This document shows, piece after piece, positions 7,652 to 17,469 of a stretch of 48,642 bases of DNA. The position numbers and the translations under genes were made by a program. Under the pieces are notes generated by a model that did no database searches, was not told where the DNA came from, and was given only the letters and a program-made list of their open reading frames with translations. Origin of the DNA: an uncultured Lachnospiraceae bacterium (GTDB taxonomy: Bacteria > Bacillota > Clostridia > Lachnospirales > Lachnospiraceae); the NCBI GenBank assembly GCA_910577785.1, contig CAJTNT010000031.1, forward strand, positions 1 to 48,642, in the 5' to 3' direction. Positions within the stretch are counted from its first letter, which is position 1, and each line of letters starts with the position of its first letter.

Positions 7652-7762
7652 AACTTATTTTCCTACAGTTCCTAAGCTACCAAATAACAATACCACTCTT
7701 TCCCCTACAGGTCAAGGTGTTTTGAAAGACAAAATATATTTATGTATATCCGTGCGAAATCT

Positions 7763-7805
7763 ACAAAGGACACTTAACATGGCTATTTTTCTAAGTACCC
7801 TTTGT
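7763..7805 (-). terminator. probable terminator-like hairpin after polC
   Basis: Bases 7763-7776 and 7792-7805 are complementary at 12 of 14 positions around a 15-base loop, 31 bases past the polC stop. There is no clear U-run, so it may be a rho-dependent or processing structure. Confidence 0.45.
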
Positions 7806-7835
7806 GTGCATTACTCGGGGGAATTGCTGCTTCCG

Positions 7836-10800
7836 CTAAAAGTCAAACAGCGACAGCTGGTTTGATTCAGGCAGATCCCCCAGAAGCCCCATCTCACCCA
7901 TCAGGTCAATCACTGTCTTTGAAACCTTCGTCCGCTGCCGGAAATCATCTTTTGACAGGAACGGGCCGTCCTTGGCCGCCTCCACCACAGCGTCCGCCGC
8001 CTTATCCCCCAGCCCTTCTATGCTGTCTAAGGACGGCATCAGCTTCCCGTCCACAATCTGGAAGGTATGCGCCTTGGCCGTGAACAGATCCACCGGCACA
8101 AACGAAAATCCCCTGGCATACATCTCCTGCACAATCTTCATGTCCTTGACGGTATCCTGCTCCTTCTTGGTGAGGGTATCCTTCCTGCGCCCATAATCCG
8201 CAAGGAAAAACTCCAGCTTTTCCCTCCCCTGGCACATCAGCTCATAGCTGAAAGAAGTGGCGCGGATGCTGAAAAACGCCGCATAGTAGGCCAGCGGATA
8301 AAAAATCTTGAAATATGCAATGCGCCATGCCATCATGACATAGGCCGCCGCATGAGCCTTGGGGAACATATACTGGATCTTCGTGCAGGACCACACATAC
8401 CAATCCGGCACGCCATGGTCTAACATATCCTGCTTCCACTCTTCCCAGTCCGCGCACTTCCCTTTTGCCACCCCGCCTTTGCGCACCGCCTCCATAATCT
8501 TGAAGGAGCGCTCCGATTCCAGCCCCATGCCAATCAGATATGTCATAATGTCGTCCCTGGTGCAGATGGCCGTGGAAATCGTGGCCTTCCCTTCCTGGAT
8601 TAAAGTCTGGGCATTGCCCAGCCATACGTCCGTCCCATGGGAGAGCCCGGAAATACGCACCAAATCGGAAAAGGACTGCGGCTTGGTGTCCATCAGCATC
8701 TGGATTACGAACTCTGTGCCAAACTCTGGGATGCCCAGAGAACCCAGCTGGCAGCCGCCGATATCCTCCGGCGTAATCCCCAGCGCCTTAGTACTCCGGA
8801 ACAATGACATCACGTCCTTGTCATCCAGGGGGATTTTCTGGGCGTCCACCCCCGTCAGGTCTTCCAGCATACGGATCATCGTTGGATCATCGTGCCCAAG
8901 GATGTCCAGCTTCAGCAGGTTGTGGTCAATGGAATGGTAGTCAAAATGCGTGGTGATAATATCGGTCGACATATCGTTGGCCGGATGCTGGATGGGCGTA
9001 AAGGAATGGATTTCCTCGCCAATCGGCAGCACGATAATGCCGCCCGGATGCTGGCCGGTCGTCCGCCGTACGCCCACGCAGCCCTGGACGATGCGCCCAA
9101 TCTCGCAGTTGCGCTTGCGCACGCCCCGCTCCTCATAGTAATTCTTGATATAGCCAAAGGCCGTCTTATCGGCCAATGTGCCAATCGTCCCCGCGCGGTA
9201 GGTCTGCCCATAGCCAAAAATCACCTCGCAGTAAGCATGCGCCTTGCTCTGGTACTCGCCGGAGAAATTCAAGTCAATATCCGGCTCCTTATTGCCTTTA
9301 AAGCCGAGGAAGGTCTCAAAGGGGATGTCAAACCCTTCCTTGCGCAAGGGTTCCCCGCATTGGGGGCATTTTCGGTCGGGCATGTCGCAGCCTGCCCGCC
9401 CCGCATAGGCCTTGACCTCTGGCGAGTCAAAGTCGCTGTAATGGCAGCTGGCGCAGTAATAGTGGGGCGACAGCGGGTTTACCTCTGTAATCCCCGACAT
9501 GGTGGCCACGAAGGAAGAGCCCACCGATCCCCGGGAGCCCACCAGATAGCCGTCCTCATTGGACTTCCACACCAGCTTCTGGGCAATGATGTACATCACC
9601 GCGTACCCATTGGAAATAATGGAATTCAGCTCCCGCTCCAGCCGCTCCTTGACAATGGGGGGAAGATCCTGCCCGTAGATTTCATGCGCCTTGTTGTAGC
9701 AGATATCCCGCAGCAACTGATCGGAATTGTCGATAACGGGCGGGCATTTGTCCGGGCGCACGGGGGAAATCTTCTCACACATGTCGGCAATCTTATTCGG
9801 GTTCTCCACCACCACTTCCTCGGCCTTCTCGCTGCCCAGGTAGGCAAATTCTTCCAGCATCTCCTCCGTAGTGCGCAGATACAGGGGCGCCTGGTCATCC
9901 GCATCCTTAAAACCCTTGCCCGCCATAATAATCCGGCGGTACACCTCGTCCTCCGGATCCAGGAAATGCACGTCACAGGTGGCCACCACTGGCTTGTGAA
10001 AGTCTTCGCCCAGCCGGACAATCCGTCGGTTAAGTTCCTTCAGCTCTTCTTCTGAGGCAACAGCGGGGTTGTCCCCCCGCAGCATAAAGGCATTGTTCCC
10101 CAATGGCTGGATTTCCAGGTAATCATAAAAACGTACCAGCCTGGCGATTTCCTCTTCTGACTGCTCCCGCAGCAATGCCTGATACAGCTCCCCCGCCTCG
10201 CAGGCTGAGCCAATGATCAGCCCCTCACGGTGTTTCTCAAACTCGCTTTTAGGGATACGGGGCTTACGGTGGAAATATTTCAGATGGGAATCTGACACCA
10301 GGCGGTAGAGATTAATCCTGCCCATATCATTCGCAGCCAGGATAATGGCATGGTAGCTGGGCAGCTTCTTGATATTCTCCACCGAAGCCATCCCCAGGGC
10401 ATTCGCCTCATCCAACGTCTTGATGCCGCGCCCCCCCAGCATTTCCAGAAAACGCACAAAAATCTCTGCCGTGCAGGCCGCATCGTCCACTGCCCGGTGG
10501 TGGTTGTCCAGCGGGATTTTGAGCGCTTTCGCCACCGTATCCAGCTTAAAGCGGTTGAGCTGGGGCATCAGCACCCTTGCCAGCGCCACCGTATCCACCA
10601 CCGTGTAATCGCAGGGATAGCCCAGACGTTCACAATTCTTGCTGATAAAGCTCATGTCAAAGCCCGCATTGTGCGCCACCATAACCGCCCCCTGGCAGAA
10701 CTCCAGAAACTCTGGCAGCGCCTGTGCAATCTCCGGCGCGTCCAGCACCATGTCGTCACGGATTCCGGTCAGTTCCTCAATCTTAAAAGGAATCGGCACT

Positions 10801-12542
10801 TTGGGGTTTACAAACGTAGAAAAGCGTTCCTGGATCTGCCCGCCGGTTACCTTCACAGCCCCAATCTCAATCATCTGATTGTTGAGGGGAGAAAACCCTG
10901 TCGTCTCCAGGTCAAATACCACATAGGTATCCTCCAGGCTCTGGCCTTTCGAATTTTCAATGATATTCTTAAGGTCGTCCACCAGGTAAGCCTCCACCCC
11001 ATAAATCACCTTAAAGCTGTCGTCTGGCTTCAGCGCATGGTTGGCGTCCGGAAATGCCTGTACATTCCCATGGTCCGTTACGGCAATCGCCTTATGCCCC
11101 CATTTCTTGGCGCGTTGGATGATGGCCTTGACCTCCGACACGCCGTCCATATCGCTCATTTTCGTATGGCAATGGAGCTCCACCCGTTTCTGGGGGCTGC
11201 TGTCCATACGGGCGCTGGTAAAATCAGGGATTTTCTTAATCCCATTGACGGAACCAATCGTCAGCTCCCCATCAAAGCGGTCAATCGTTGTCACGCCCTT
11301 GATTTTGAGGAACGCCCCCTTCTGGATTCCTGCTGTAAGCTCTTTTACATGCTCATTCCTGGCAAACATCTTCACCATAATCGTATCCGTAAAATCCGTC
11401 ACCGCGAACATAAGGATGGTCTTCTCATTGCGGATTTCCCTAGTCTCCAGGCTTAAAACCTTGCCCCGGATGACTACCTCGCCGATTTCCCCAGCAATCT
11501 GCTCAATGGGGACAGCGCCTTCCTCAAAGTCACGCCCCAGTACCACATCCGGGTTGTCAGATTTTTTGATACTGCCATAGGAGCCATCTCCCTTGCGGCC
11601 GGCCCATTTCCCCTTGGGCGCCCGTTTGCCATTTTTGGACAAAGCTGCTTTTGGAGCCTGTGGCCCCCCCATTCTGCCAGCCTCTGGAATCGGCACTGCG
11701 CCAGGCTGCTGCCCTGCGCCTGCCCTCTGGGCGCTTCCGCTGCCGGCTTCCTGCCCGGAAATATTCCTGTCCTGGCCGACGCTGGTTCCTATTGTCCCGG
11801 AATTGGCCAAGCCGTCCATTCCCTGGCCTAGGCCTGCCGCTCCTGCCGCACCATTCCGGCCTTCCATGCCTGCCGCCTCCCCCAGGAACTCTGGCATTGC
11901 GCCTCCGAAAGGCTCAAGGTAAGCTTCCTCTCCCCCTTCTGGCATCCCGGCGCCTGCCCCCATAGAGGAATTCTGGATAATCTGCCTGACCTGGTTCTGG
12001 ATCTGGATGTCGCTGTTTTTCTTATGCTTTTTTTCCTTCGGCGTTGCATAATCCACCTGGATATCCACATCCAGCCCACAGCGCTCACAGATAATCTTCT
12101 CCAGAATCTGCACCATATCCTCAGATTTCTGCCTTGCAACTACAGAATCCTCTAAAATCAGCTGCATTTTGTCTTCCCTGGGAAATTCCATCTGCGCCAG
12201 CCGCAGCATACTATATTCCAACAGGCTATAAGTGCGAAATTCCCGCAAAATGCTGTCCTTATAAACATCCATCAGCTTCTGCGGGTTATACTGCCCAGAA
12301 AGGCAGAACTTCTCAATAATCTTCACCGAAACATCATGCTTCGGGAACAGCTGTGACTTAATATCCTGCTCCAGATGGTAAATATCCGCTTTCTCAATCA
12401 GCCTGCCGCTCTGCAGGTACACACGCAAATGGTTCCGCTGATGGTTGGTGGACACCTTCGTCACTTCCGTCCCCTTCATCAGCCCTTCCAGCTCCGGCTG
12501 TACGCTAAGTCCCGAAAACACTTCAAAAAAAGGCTTGCCCAT
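7836..12542 (-). CDS. polC: DNA polymerase III, PolC-type alpha subunit
   Basis: Replicative polymerase of low-GC Gram-positives (1568 residues; usual length about 1430-1460). The domain order is as expected: an N-terminal region, an OB-fold (about 355-445), a PHP domain (VELHCHTKMSDMDG near 454), a DnaQ-like 3'-5' proofreading exonuclease inserted in PHP (FDLETTGF near 543, with HNAGFD and DDA motifs), then the polymerase core with a four-cysteine zinc region (CASCHY...CPQCG) and the palm PDIDLNFS motif. The extra length is mainly a Gly/Ala/Gln-rich low-complexity insert at residues about 193-325, between the N-terminal domain and the OB-fold. It is the last gene of the operon, 3 bases after ispG. 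Confidence 0.98.
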   Translation of the reverse strand: MGKPFFEVFSGLSVQPELEGLMKGTEVTKVSTNHQRNHLRVYLQSGRLIEKADIYHLEQDIKSQLFPKHDVSVKIIEKFCLSGQYNPQKLMDVYKDSILREFRTYSLLEYSMLRLAQMEFPREDKMQLILEDSVVARQKSEDMVQILEKIICERCGLDVDIQVDYATPKEKKHKKNSDIQIQNQVRQIIQNSSMGAGAGMPEGGEEAYLEPFGGAMPEFLGEAAGMEGRNGAAGAAGLGQGMDGLANSGTIGTSVGQDRNISGQEAGSGSAQRAGAGQQPGAVPIPEAGRMGGPQAPKAALSKNGKRAPKGKWAGRKGDGSYGSIKKSDNPDVVLGRDFEEGAVPIEQIAGEIGEVVIRGKVLSLETREIRNEKTILMFAVTDFTDTIMVKMFARNEHVKELTAGIQKGAFLKIKGVTTIDRFDGELTIGSVNGIKKIPDFTSARMDSSPQKRVELHCHTKMSDMDGVSEVKAIIQRAKKWGHKAIAVTDHGNVQAFPDANHALKPDDSFKVIYGVEAYLVDDLKNIIENSKGQSLEDTYVVFDLETTGFSPLNNQMIEIGAVKVTGGQIQERFSTFVNPKVPIPFKIEELTGIRDDMVLDAPEIAQALPEFLEFCQGAVMVAHNAGFDMSFISKNCERLGYPCDYTVVDTVALARVLMPQLNRFKLDTVAKALKIPLDNHHRAVDDAACTAEIFVRFLEMLGGRGIKTLDEANALGMASVENIKKLPSYHAIILAANDMGRINLYRLVSDSHLKYFHRKPRIPKSEFEKHREGLIIGSACEAGELYQALLREQSEEEIARLVRFYDYLEIQPLGNNAFMLRGDNPAVASEEELKELNRRIVRLGEDFHKPVVATCDVHFLDPEDEVYRRIIMAGKGFKDADDQAPLYLRTTEEMLEEFAYLGSEKAEEVVVENPNKIADMCEKISPVRPDKCPPVIDNSDQLLRDICYNKAHEIYGQDLPPIVKERLERELNSIISNGYAVMYIIAQKLVWKSNEDGYLVGSRGSVGSSFVATMSGITEVNPLSPHYYCASCHYSDFDSPEVKAYAGRAGCDMPDRKCPQCGEPLRKEGFDIPFETFLGFKGNKEPDIDLNFSGEYQSKAHAYCEVIFGYGQTYRAGTIGTLADKTAFGYIKNYYEERGVRKRNCEIGRIVQGCVGVRRTTGQHPGGIIVLPIGEEIHSFTPIQHPANDMSTDIITTHFDYHSIDHNLLKLDILGHDDPTMIRMLEDLTGVDAQKIPLDDKDVMSLFRSTKALGITPEDIGGCQLGSLGIPEFGTEFVIQMLMDTKPQSFSDLVRISGLSHGTDVWLGNAQTLIQEGKATISTAICTRDDIMTYLIGMGLESERSFKIMEAVRKGGVAKGKCADWEEWKQDMLDHGVPDWYVWSCTKIQYMFPKAHAAAYVMMAWRIAYFKIFYPLAYYAAFFSIRATSFSYELMCQGREKLEFFLADYGRRKDTLTKKEQDTVKDMKIVQEMYARGFSFVPVDLFTAKAHTFQIVDGKLMPSLDSIEGLGDKAADAVVEAAKDGPFLSKDDFRQRTKVSKTVIDLMGEMGLLGDLPESNQLSLFDF

Positions 12543-12545
12543 CGC

Positions 12546-13613
12546 CTATTCCCCCCAATGCAGTAATTCATAGCGGAGCGCTGGCAGCAGCTCCTCTTCC
12601 TTTACTTTTTTATATATCTCGCCACGCTTAATTATCAGGCCTTCGCCAACGCCCCCGGCAATCCCAATATCTGCTTCCTTTGCCTCCCCGGGCCCGTTGA
12701 CTACGCAGCCCATCACCGCCACCTTTAAATCAAGAGGAATATCCGCCACCATATCCTCCACCTGGTTCGCCAAGGCAATCAAATCGATCTGCGTCCGTCC
12801 GCAGGTTGGGCAGGACACCACTTCTATCCCACCCTTGCGCAGCCCCAGCGTACGTAGAATCAGCTTCGCGGACTTCACCTCTTCCAAAGGATCGCCCGTC
12901 AGCGACACACGGATCGTATCGCCAATCCCCTGCCCCAGAATCATCCCCAGGCCGATTGCCGACTTAATATTGCCGCTGGTAATGGTGCCAGCCTCCGTAA
13001 TCCCCACATGCAGCGGATAATCTGTCCGCTCCGCAATCAGCACATGCGCCTGTACGCACATCAGGACATCCGAAGACTTAATGCTAATCACAAGGTTCTC
13101 ATACCCCATCCCTTCTATAATACGCACCTTATCCAGCGCGCTCTCCACCAGCCCCTCAGCCGTCACCCCCTGATATTTTTCTACCAGATCCTTCTCCAAA
13201 GAGCCGCTGTTCACGCCCACGCGGATCGGGATCCCACGCTCTTTCGCCGCGTCTATGACAGCCTGGATCCCCGCCCTGTCCCCGATATTCCCTGGGTTAA
13301 TACGGATTTTGTCCGCCCCATGGCGGATGGCTTCCACCGCCAGACGGTAATCAAAGTGGATATCCGCCACCAGGGGAATGGTAATGCCCTTCTTGATCTC
13401 CGCCAGAGCCTCTGCCGCCTCCATATTTGGCACCGCGCAGCGGATGATTTCACACCCTGCCGCCGTCAGGCGCTGAATCTGGCCAATGGTGGCCTTTACA
13501 TCCTCTGTCCTCGTATTCGTCATCGACTGGATTAAAATGGGTTCCCCGCCCCCCACTGCCCGGCCGCCAATCTCTACCCTTCTCGTCTTTTTACGAATCA
13601 TCTGGAATGCCAT
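12546..13613 (-). CDS. ispG: 4-hydroxy-3-methylbut-2-enyl diphosphate synthase (flavodoxin)
   Basis: Iron-sulfur enzyme of the MEP isoprenoid pathway, converting MEcPP to HMBPP (355 residues). It shows the N-terminal TIM-barrel sequence (PILIQSMTNTRTEDV, LVADIHFDYRLAVEA, KIRINPGNIG). The C-terminal [4Fe-4S] ligands are CPTCGRTQ near residue 268 and the Cys of MGCVVNGPGEAKEADIGIAGG, followed by the conserved Glu. AGGAGGC precedes the ATG. It lies between rseP and polC, and the upstream dxr belongs to the same pathway, so the operon makes C5 precursors for UppS nearby. Confidence 0.98.
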   Translation of the reverse strand: MAFQMIRKKTRRVEIGGRAVGGGEPILIQSMTNTRTEDVKATIGQIQRLTAAGCEIIRCAVPNMEAAEALAEIKKGITIPLVADIHFDYRLAVEAIRHGADKIRINPGNIGDRAGIQAVIDAAKERGIPIRVGVNSGSLEKDLVEKYQGVTAEGLVESALDKVRIIEGMGYENLVISIKSSDVLMCVQAHVLIAERTDYPLHVGITEAGTITSGNIKSAIGLGMILGQGIGDTIRVSLTGDPLEEVKSAKLILRTLGLRKGGIEVVSCPTCGRTQIDLIALANQVEDMVADIPLDLKVAVMGCVVNGPGEAKEADIGIAGGVGEGLIIKRGEIYKKVKEEELLPALRYELLHWGE

Positions 13614-13636
13614 AAAAAATGCCTCCTGCCCGTCTT

Positions 13637-14680
13637 TTATAAAATATTCCTTATATCATTAAACATCACAAACACCATCAGCGCCATCAAAGCCATCAGC
13701 CCCACAAAGTGTACCATCCCCTCTTTCTCTGGGGAAATCTTCTTCCGGCGGACTGCCTCAATCAGCAGGAAAATCAGCCTCCCGCCGTCTAAAGCCGGGA
13801 TTGGCAGAAGGTTCATAATTCCCAGGTTCGCTGACAGGAAAATGGAAAAATTAATCATGCTTAAAATCGCAATCCACGTCCCCCCGCTGGACTGCTCCGT
13901 CTCATAGGTATCCCCCATCATCTTCACAATCCCCACCGGCCCTGACATATCGTTCATGCCCACTTTGCCTGTCACCAGCATGCGCAGGCTCTCGACCGTA
14001 TTGCAGATCCAGTAGCGCACCTCAAAAAAGCTATTGCTTATAGTCTCCAGAACGTTCCCCCTTTGCCTGGCCAGGGTGCCATTGAGGCCAATCAGCTCAC
14101 GGCCGGATTCCTCATCCATCTTCGGCTCCAACGTGACCTTATAACGCTCTCCATCTCTTTCATATACCAGCTCCACGGCCTCTCCGGGATGGAACAGCGA
14201 GTACTGGCTGACCTCACGGTAAAAATGGGTCCGGTAGCCATTCATGGAAATAATCTGATCGCCCTCCTGCATGCCGGCTTCCTCCGCCGGGAAGCCTTCC
14301 ATCACGCCCTTCAGCACCGGTCGGTCATAACCGACGCTGCCGATGACAATTAGGGCAAACACCCATGCCATAATAAAATTGAAGACGGGGCCGGCAGCCA
14401 CCACGCTGATGCGCGCCCAGACCGATTTGCTGTTAAACGCCCTGGCATCGTTGCTGTCGCCGTCTTCCCCTTCCATCATGCAAGCCCCGCCAAAAGGCAG
14501 CAGCTTAATGGAATATTTCGTCTCGCCCTTGGTAAATCCCACCAGGGTAGGCCCCAGGCCCAAGCAAAATTCATTGACCTTAATCCCATTGAATTTCGCA
14601 AGCAGAAAATGCCCCAATTCATGGAATAAAATAATAATACTGAAAATAATAATCGCAATTACAATATTCAAATCTACCAC
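13637..14680 (-). CDS. rseP: site-2 (RseP/RasP family) intramembrane zinc metalloprotease
   Basis: Membrane-embedded protease that cleaves anti-sigma factors or signal peptides within the bilayer (347 residues). The zinc motif HELGH is at residues 20-24 in the first helix. A central PDZ domain (about 110-190, EEAGMQEGDQIISMNG) and the second active-site motif NLLPIPALDGGRL near the C-terminus complete the family layout. The start overlaps the dxr stop by 7 bases, which suggests translational coupling. The conserved clostridial order dxr-rseP-ispG is kept. A natural partner in this window could be the ECF anti-sigma at 42805, but that is only inference. Confidence 0.95.
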   Translation of the reverse strand: MVDLNIVIAIIIFSIIILFHELGHFLLAKFNGIKVNEFCLGLGPTLVGFTKGETKYSIKLLPFGGACMMEGEDGDSNDARAFNSKSVWARISVVAAGPVFNFIMAWVFALIVIGSVGYDRPVLKGVMEGFPAEEAGMQEGDQIISMNGYRTHFYREVSQYSLFHPGEAVELVYERDGERYKVTLEPKMDEESGRELIGLNGTLARQRGNVLETISNSFFEVRYWICNTVESLRMLVTGKVGMNDMSGPVGIVKMMGDTYETEQSSGGTWIAILSMINFSIFLSANLGIMNLLPIPALDGGRLIFLLIEAVRRKKISPEKEGMVHFVGLMALMALMVFVMFNDIRNIL

Positions 14681-15816
14681 CTGCTCTCTATATAGGCATA
14701 TACGCCAGCTTCTGTTTCAAGGATATCCTCCACGCCCGGATGCGGCACATAACGGCACTGCTCCATGCAGCTGCCGATGATCTCCGGGATGTCCAAAAAC
14801 CGTATTTTGCGCCCCAAAAACAGCGCCACCGCCTTTTCATTGGCTGCATTGTAAGCAGCGGGAAGGTTCCCCCCCCGCTCCATCGCCGAAAATGCCAGGC
14901 GCAGCCCGGAAAATGTCTCCAAATCCGGCTTCTCAAAGGTAAGGCTGGAAAGCTGATAAAAATCCAGGCGCTCCCCAGACATACCCCTGCGCTGCGGGTA
15001 AAACAGCGCATATTGGATGGGCAGGCGCATGTCTGGCTGCCCCAGCTGGGCAATCACCGCGCCGTCCTCATATTCCACCATGGAGTGGATGACACTCTGG
15101 GGATGGACAACCACCTGGATTTGGCTCAGTTCCACGCCAAACAGCCACTTCGCCTCCATGACCTCCAGCCCCTTATTGACCATTGTCGCAGAATCAATGG
15201 TGATTTTCCTCCCCATAGACCAATTGGGGTGCTTCAGCGCGTCCTCTACCTGGATATTGTAAAGTTCCTCTTTCTTCTTCCCTCGGAAAGGCCCCCCGGA
15301 GGCCGTCAGGAGAATCTTGTGGACAGGGTTCTCCCGCTCGCCGTTCAGGGACTGGAAAATCGCGCTGTGCTCGCTGTCCACCGGAAGGATATGGACGCCC
15401 CTTTCCCTGGCAAGCGGCATAATGATATGTCCTGCCGTCACCAGCGTCTCCTTGTTGGCCAGGGCAATATCCTTGCCCGCCTCGATGGCGGCAATCGTGG
15501 GGCGGAGCCCAATCATCCCCACCACGGCTGTCACCAGAATCTCTGCCTCTGGCATAACGGCAATCTCCAAAAGCCCTTCCATCCCTGCCACAATCCGCAC
15601 CGGCAGATCCTTTACCCTTTCCCGCAGGTCGGACGCCGCCTGCTCCTCCCAGAGCGCCGCTATCTGCGGCCGAAATTCCCGCACCTGTGCTTCCAAAAGC
15701 TCCACGTTCCTGCCTGCCGCCAAGGCCACGACCTGCAGATCCTTCTGTTCCCGGGCAATTTCCAGCGTCTGCGTCCCTATCGACCCTGTCGACCCTAATA
15801 TCGCAATCTTTTTCAT
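14674..15816 (-). CDS. dxr: 1-deoxy-D-xylulose 5-phosphate reductoisomerase
   Basis: NADPH-dependent second enzyme of the MEP pathway, DXP to MEP (380 residues). The N-terminal Rossmann motif is ILGSTGSIGTQTL (residues 5-17), with LANKETLVTAG, the metal-binding PVDSEHSAIFQ, the catalytic loop TASGGPFRG, and HPNWSMGRKITIDSATMVNKGLEVMEA all visible. GAGGTGG precedes ATG 15816. It is preceded by cdsA and followed by overlapping rseP. Confidence 0.98.
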   Translation of the reverse strand: MKKIAILGSTGSIGTQTLEIAREQKDLQVVALAAGRNVELLEAQVREFRPQIAALWEEQAASDLRERVKDLPVRIVAGMEGLLEIAVMPEAEILVTAVVGMIGLRPTIAAIEAGKDIALANKETLVTAGHIIMPLARERGVHILPVDSEHSAIFQSLNGERENPVHKILLTASGGPFRGKKKEELYNIQVEDALKHPNWSMGRKITIDSATMVNKGLEVMEAKWLFGVELSQIQVVVHPQSVIHSMVEYEDGAVIAQLGQPDMRLPIQYALFYPQRRGMSGERLDFYQLSSLTFEKPDLETFSGLRLAFSAMERGGNLPAAYNAANEKAVALFLGRKIRFLDIPEIIGSCMEQCRYVPHPGVEDILETEAGVYAYIESRW

Positions 15817-15841
15817 TGTGCCACCTCGCCATCCCTCATCG

Positions 15842-16642
15842 TCACATCAGGAATTTCCCCAGATAATAGATCACCGGAGCTGTAAAAATCACGCTGTCAA
15901 ACCGATCCAGCACCCCTCCATGACCTGGAATCAGCTTCCCATAATCCTTTACCCCATAATTGCGCTTGATGGCTGAGGCCGCCAGATCCCCCACCATCGA
16001 AATTGCCGCGCCTGCCACGGCAATCCCCGCCAGCAGGAATACTTCCCCATCGGAAAGCTTCATCCCCTCCTGAAACAGGAATCCATACAGCAGGGTCAGC
16101 AGGGCAGCGCCCACGCATCCGCCCACCGCGCCTTCTACCGACTTCTTAGGGCTCAGCTTCGGCGTCATCTTGTGCTTGCCAATCCGTACGCCAACACAAT
16201 ACGCGCAGGTATCGCACCCCCAGGAACACAGGAAAATCAGCCATACCAGATAAGCGCCTGCGGGCAGCGCCCTCGCCTGGTAAATGCCAGCCAGCATCAC
16301 CGGCACATAGAACACGCCGCCAAAGGCTGCAAACACCTGATCCGCCTGATATTTGGGGAAAGCAAACACATAGACAGCCATCAAAAGCACGAGCAGCCCC
16401 AGCATAAATACTTCAAAACTAGGCAGGAAGGAAAGCCGCAGATCCAGGTAATACAAAACGGCGCCCAGATAGCCGATACCCCCTGCAAGGGATTTTTCCA
16501 TGCCAAAAATCCGATAAAGCTCAAACTGCCCCACCAATGACACCAGCAAAAGCCCTGCCAGCAGTACGTCCCCTCCCGCCGTCACCAGGCCGACTGCCGC
16601 CGCCACCAGCACAATCCCGCTCAGCAACCGCGTCTTAAACAC
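15842..16642 (-). CDS. cdsA: phosphatidate cytidylyltransferase
   Basis: Integral membrane enzyme making CDP-diacylglycerol from phosphatidate and CTP (266 residues). There are about seven to eight hydrophobic helices. The family signature near the C-terminus is complete: KSVEGAVGG, then SMVGDLAASAIKRNYGVKDYGKLIPGHGGVLDRFDS. It starts at GTG 16642, three bases after the uppS stop, with AAAGGAGG lying inside the end of uppS. It supplies phospholipid synthesis next to the undecaprenyl pathway gene uppS. Confidence 0.96.
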   Translation of the reverse strand: MFKTRLLSGIVLVAAAVGLVTAGGDVLLAGLLLVSLVGQFELYRIFGMEKSLAGGIGYLGAVLYYLDLRLSFLPSFEVFMLGLLVLLMAVYVFAFPKYQADQVFAAFGGVFYVPVMLAGIYQARALPAGAYLVWLIFLCSWGCDTCAYCVGVRIGKHKMTPKLSPKKSVEGAVGGCVGAALLTLLYGFLFQEGMKLSDGEVFLLAGIAVAGAAISMVGDLAASAIKRNYGVKDYGKLIPGHGGVLDRFDSVIFTAPVIYYLGKFLM

Positions 16643-16645
16643 TTT

Positions 16646-17353
16646 TTAGCCCTCCTTTATCCCGCCATAACGCCTATCCCTACTATTATAGTCCTCAATG
16701 GCTTTTACTAATTCCTCTTTTGTAAAATCCGGCCACGGAACCGGGGTAAAATAAAGCTCGCTGTATGCCAGCTGCCACAGCAGGTAATTGGAGAGCCGCA
16801 ATTCCCCGCTGGTGCGGATCAAAAGATCCGGCGCCGGGATGCCGCTGGTATCCAAATACCCTTCAAAGCGCTGCTCATCCAACTCCTCCGGCGTAAAGGC
16901 TCCCTGCCCATAATCCTTAAGCATTTTTCGCATCCCGCGCAGCATCTCATCACGGCTGCCATAGTTAATGGCAATCTGGAAATTAAGCCCGTCCTGCCCC
17001 CTGGAAAACTCTTCCAGCCTCTGGATGCTCTCCTGGATATCCGGCGCCAGCCTAGATGTGTCCCCAATCACCCGCACCCGCATATGGTTCTTCTCCGCCG
17101 TCTTGATACAGTTCTTCATATAATTGCGCAGAAGCTTCATCAGGGCATTGACCTCATCCTCCGGCCTGCTCCAGTTCTCTGTGGAAAAAGCATAGACCGT
17201 CAGATATTTAATCCCCAGGTTCCATGCTTCCCGGCAGATGATCTCCACATTTTTGGCTCCCTTTGTATGCCCATAGTTCCTTGGCATCCCATGCTGCTTT
17301 GCCCATCTTCCATTTCCATCCAGAATAATTGCTACATGTTGCGGTATCTCCAT
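16646..17353 (-). CDS. uppS: undecaprenyl diphosphate synthase (cis-prenyltransferase)
   Basis: Makes the C55 lipid carrier precursor for peptidoglycan from FPP and IPP (235 residues). Visible signatures are HVAIILDGNGRWA with the catalytic Asp at the N-terminus, GHTKGAKNVE, YLTVYAFSTENWSRP, and the C-terminal PDLLIRTSGELRLSNYLLWQLAYSELYF. It uses substrates derived from the Dxr/IspG pathway encoded in the same operon. GGAGGT precedes the ATG. Confidence 0.98.
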   Translation of the reverse strand: MEIPQHVAIILDGNGRWAKQHGMPRNYGHTKGAKNVEIICREAWNLGIKYLTVYAFSTENWSRPEDEVNALMKLLRNYMKNCIKTAEKNHMRVRVIGDTSRLAPDIQESIQRLEEFSRGQDGLNFQIAINYGSRDEMLRGMRKMLKDYGQGAFTPEELDEQRFEGYLDTSGIPAPDLLIRTSGELRLSNYLLWQLAYSELYFTPVPWPDFTKEELVKAIEDYNSRDRRYGGIKEG

Positions 17354-17398
17354 ATCCTACCTCCGTTGTAACGGGTAACTTTCCGTCTTCCTCTCACA

Positions 17399-17431
17399 GA
17401 AAGGGGACAGGCGCGAACGCCTTGCCCCCTT
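17399..17431 (-). terminator. hairpin between frr and uppS
   Basis: Reverse-strand AAAGGGG...CCCCTTT stem with an inner GGCG-TTCG-CGCC tip. It could attenuate or terminate transcription after frr and separate the pyrH-frr unit from uppS onwards. The T-run is short. Confidence 0.5.
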
Positions 17432-17469
17432 TTGCACCACACATGCAACCACCTGGCAGCGCCCGATGG

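Noticed and set aside
8892..11456. Long + strand open frames (up to 387 and 368 residues) opposite polC
   Set aside because: They are antisense shadows of a well-supported GC-rich gene, have no ribosome sites and show no domain pattern.
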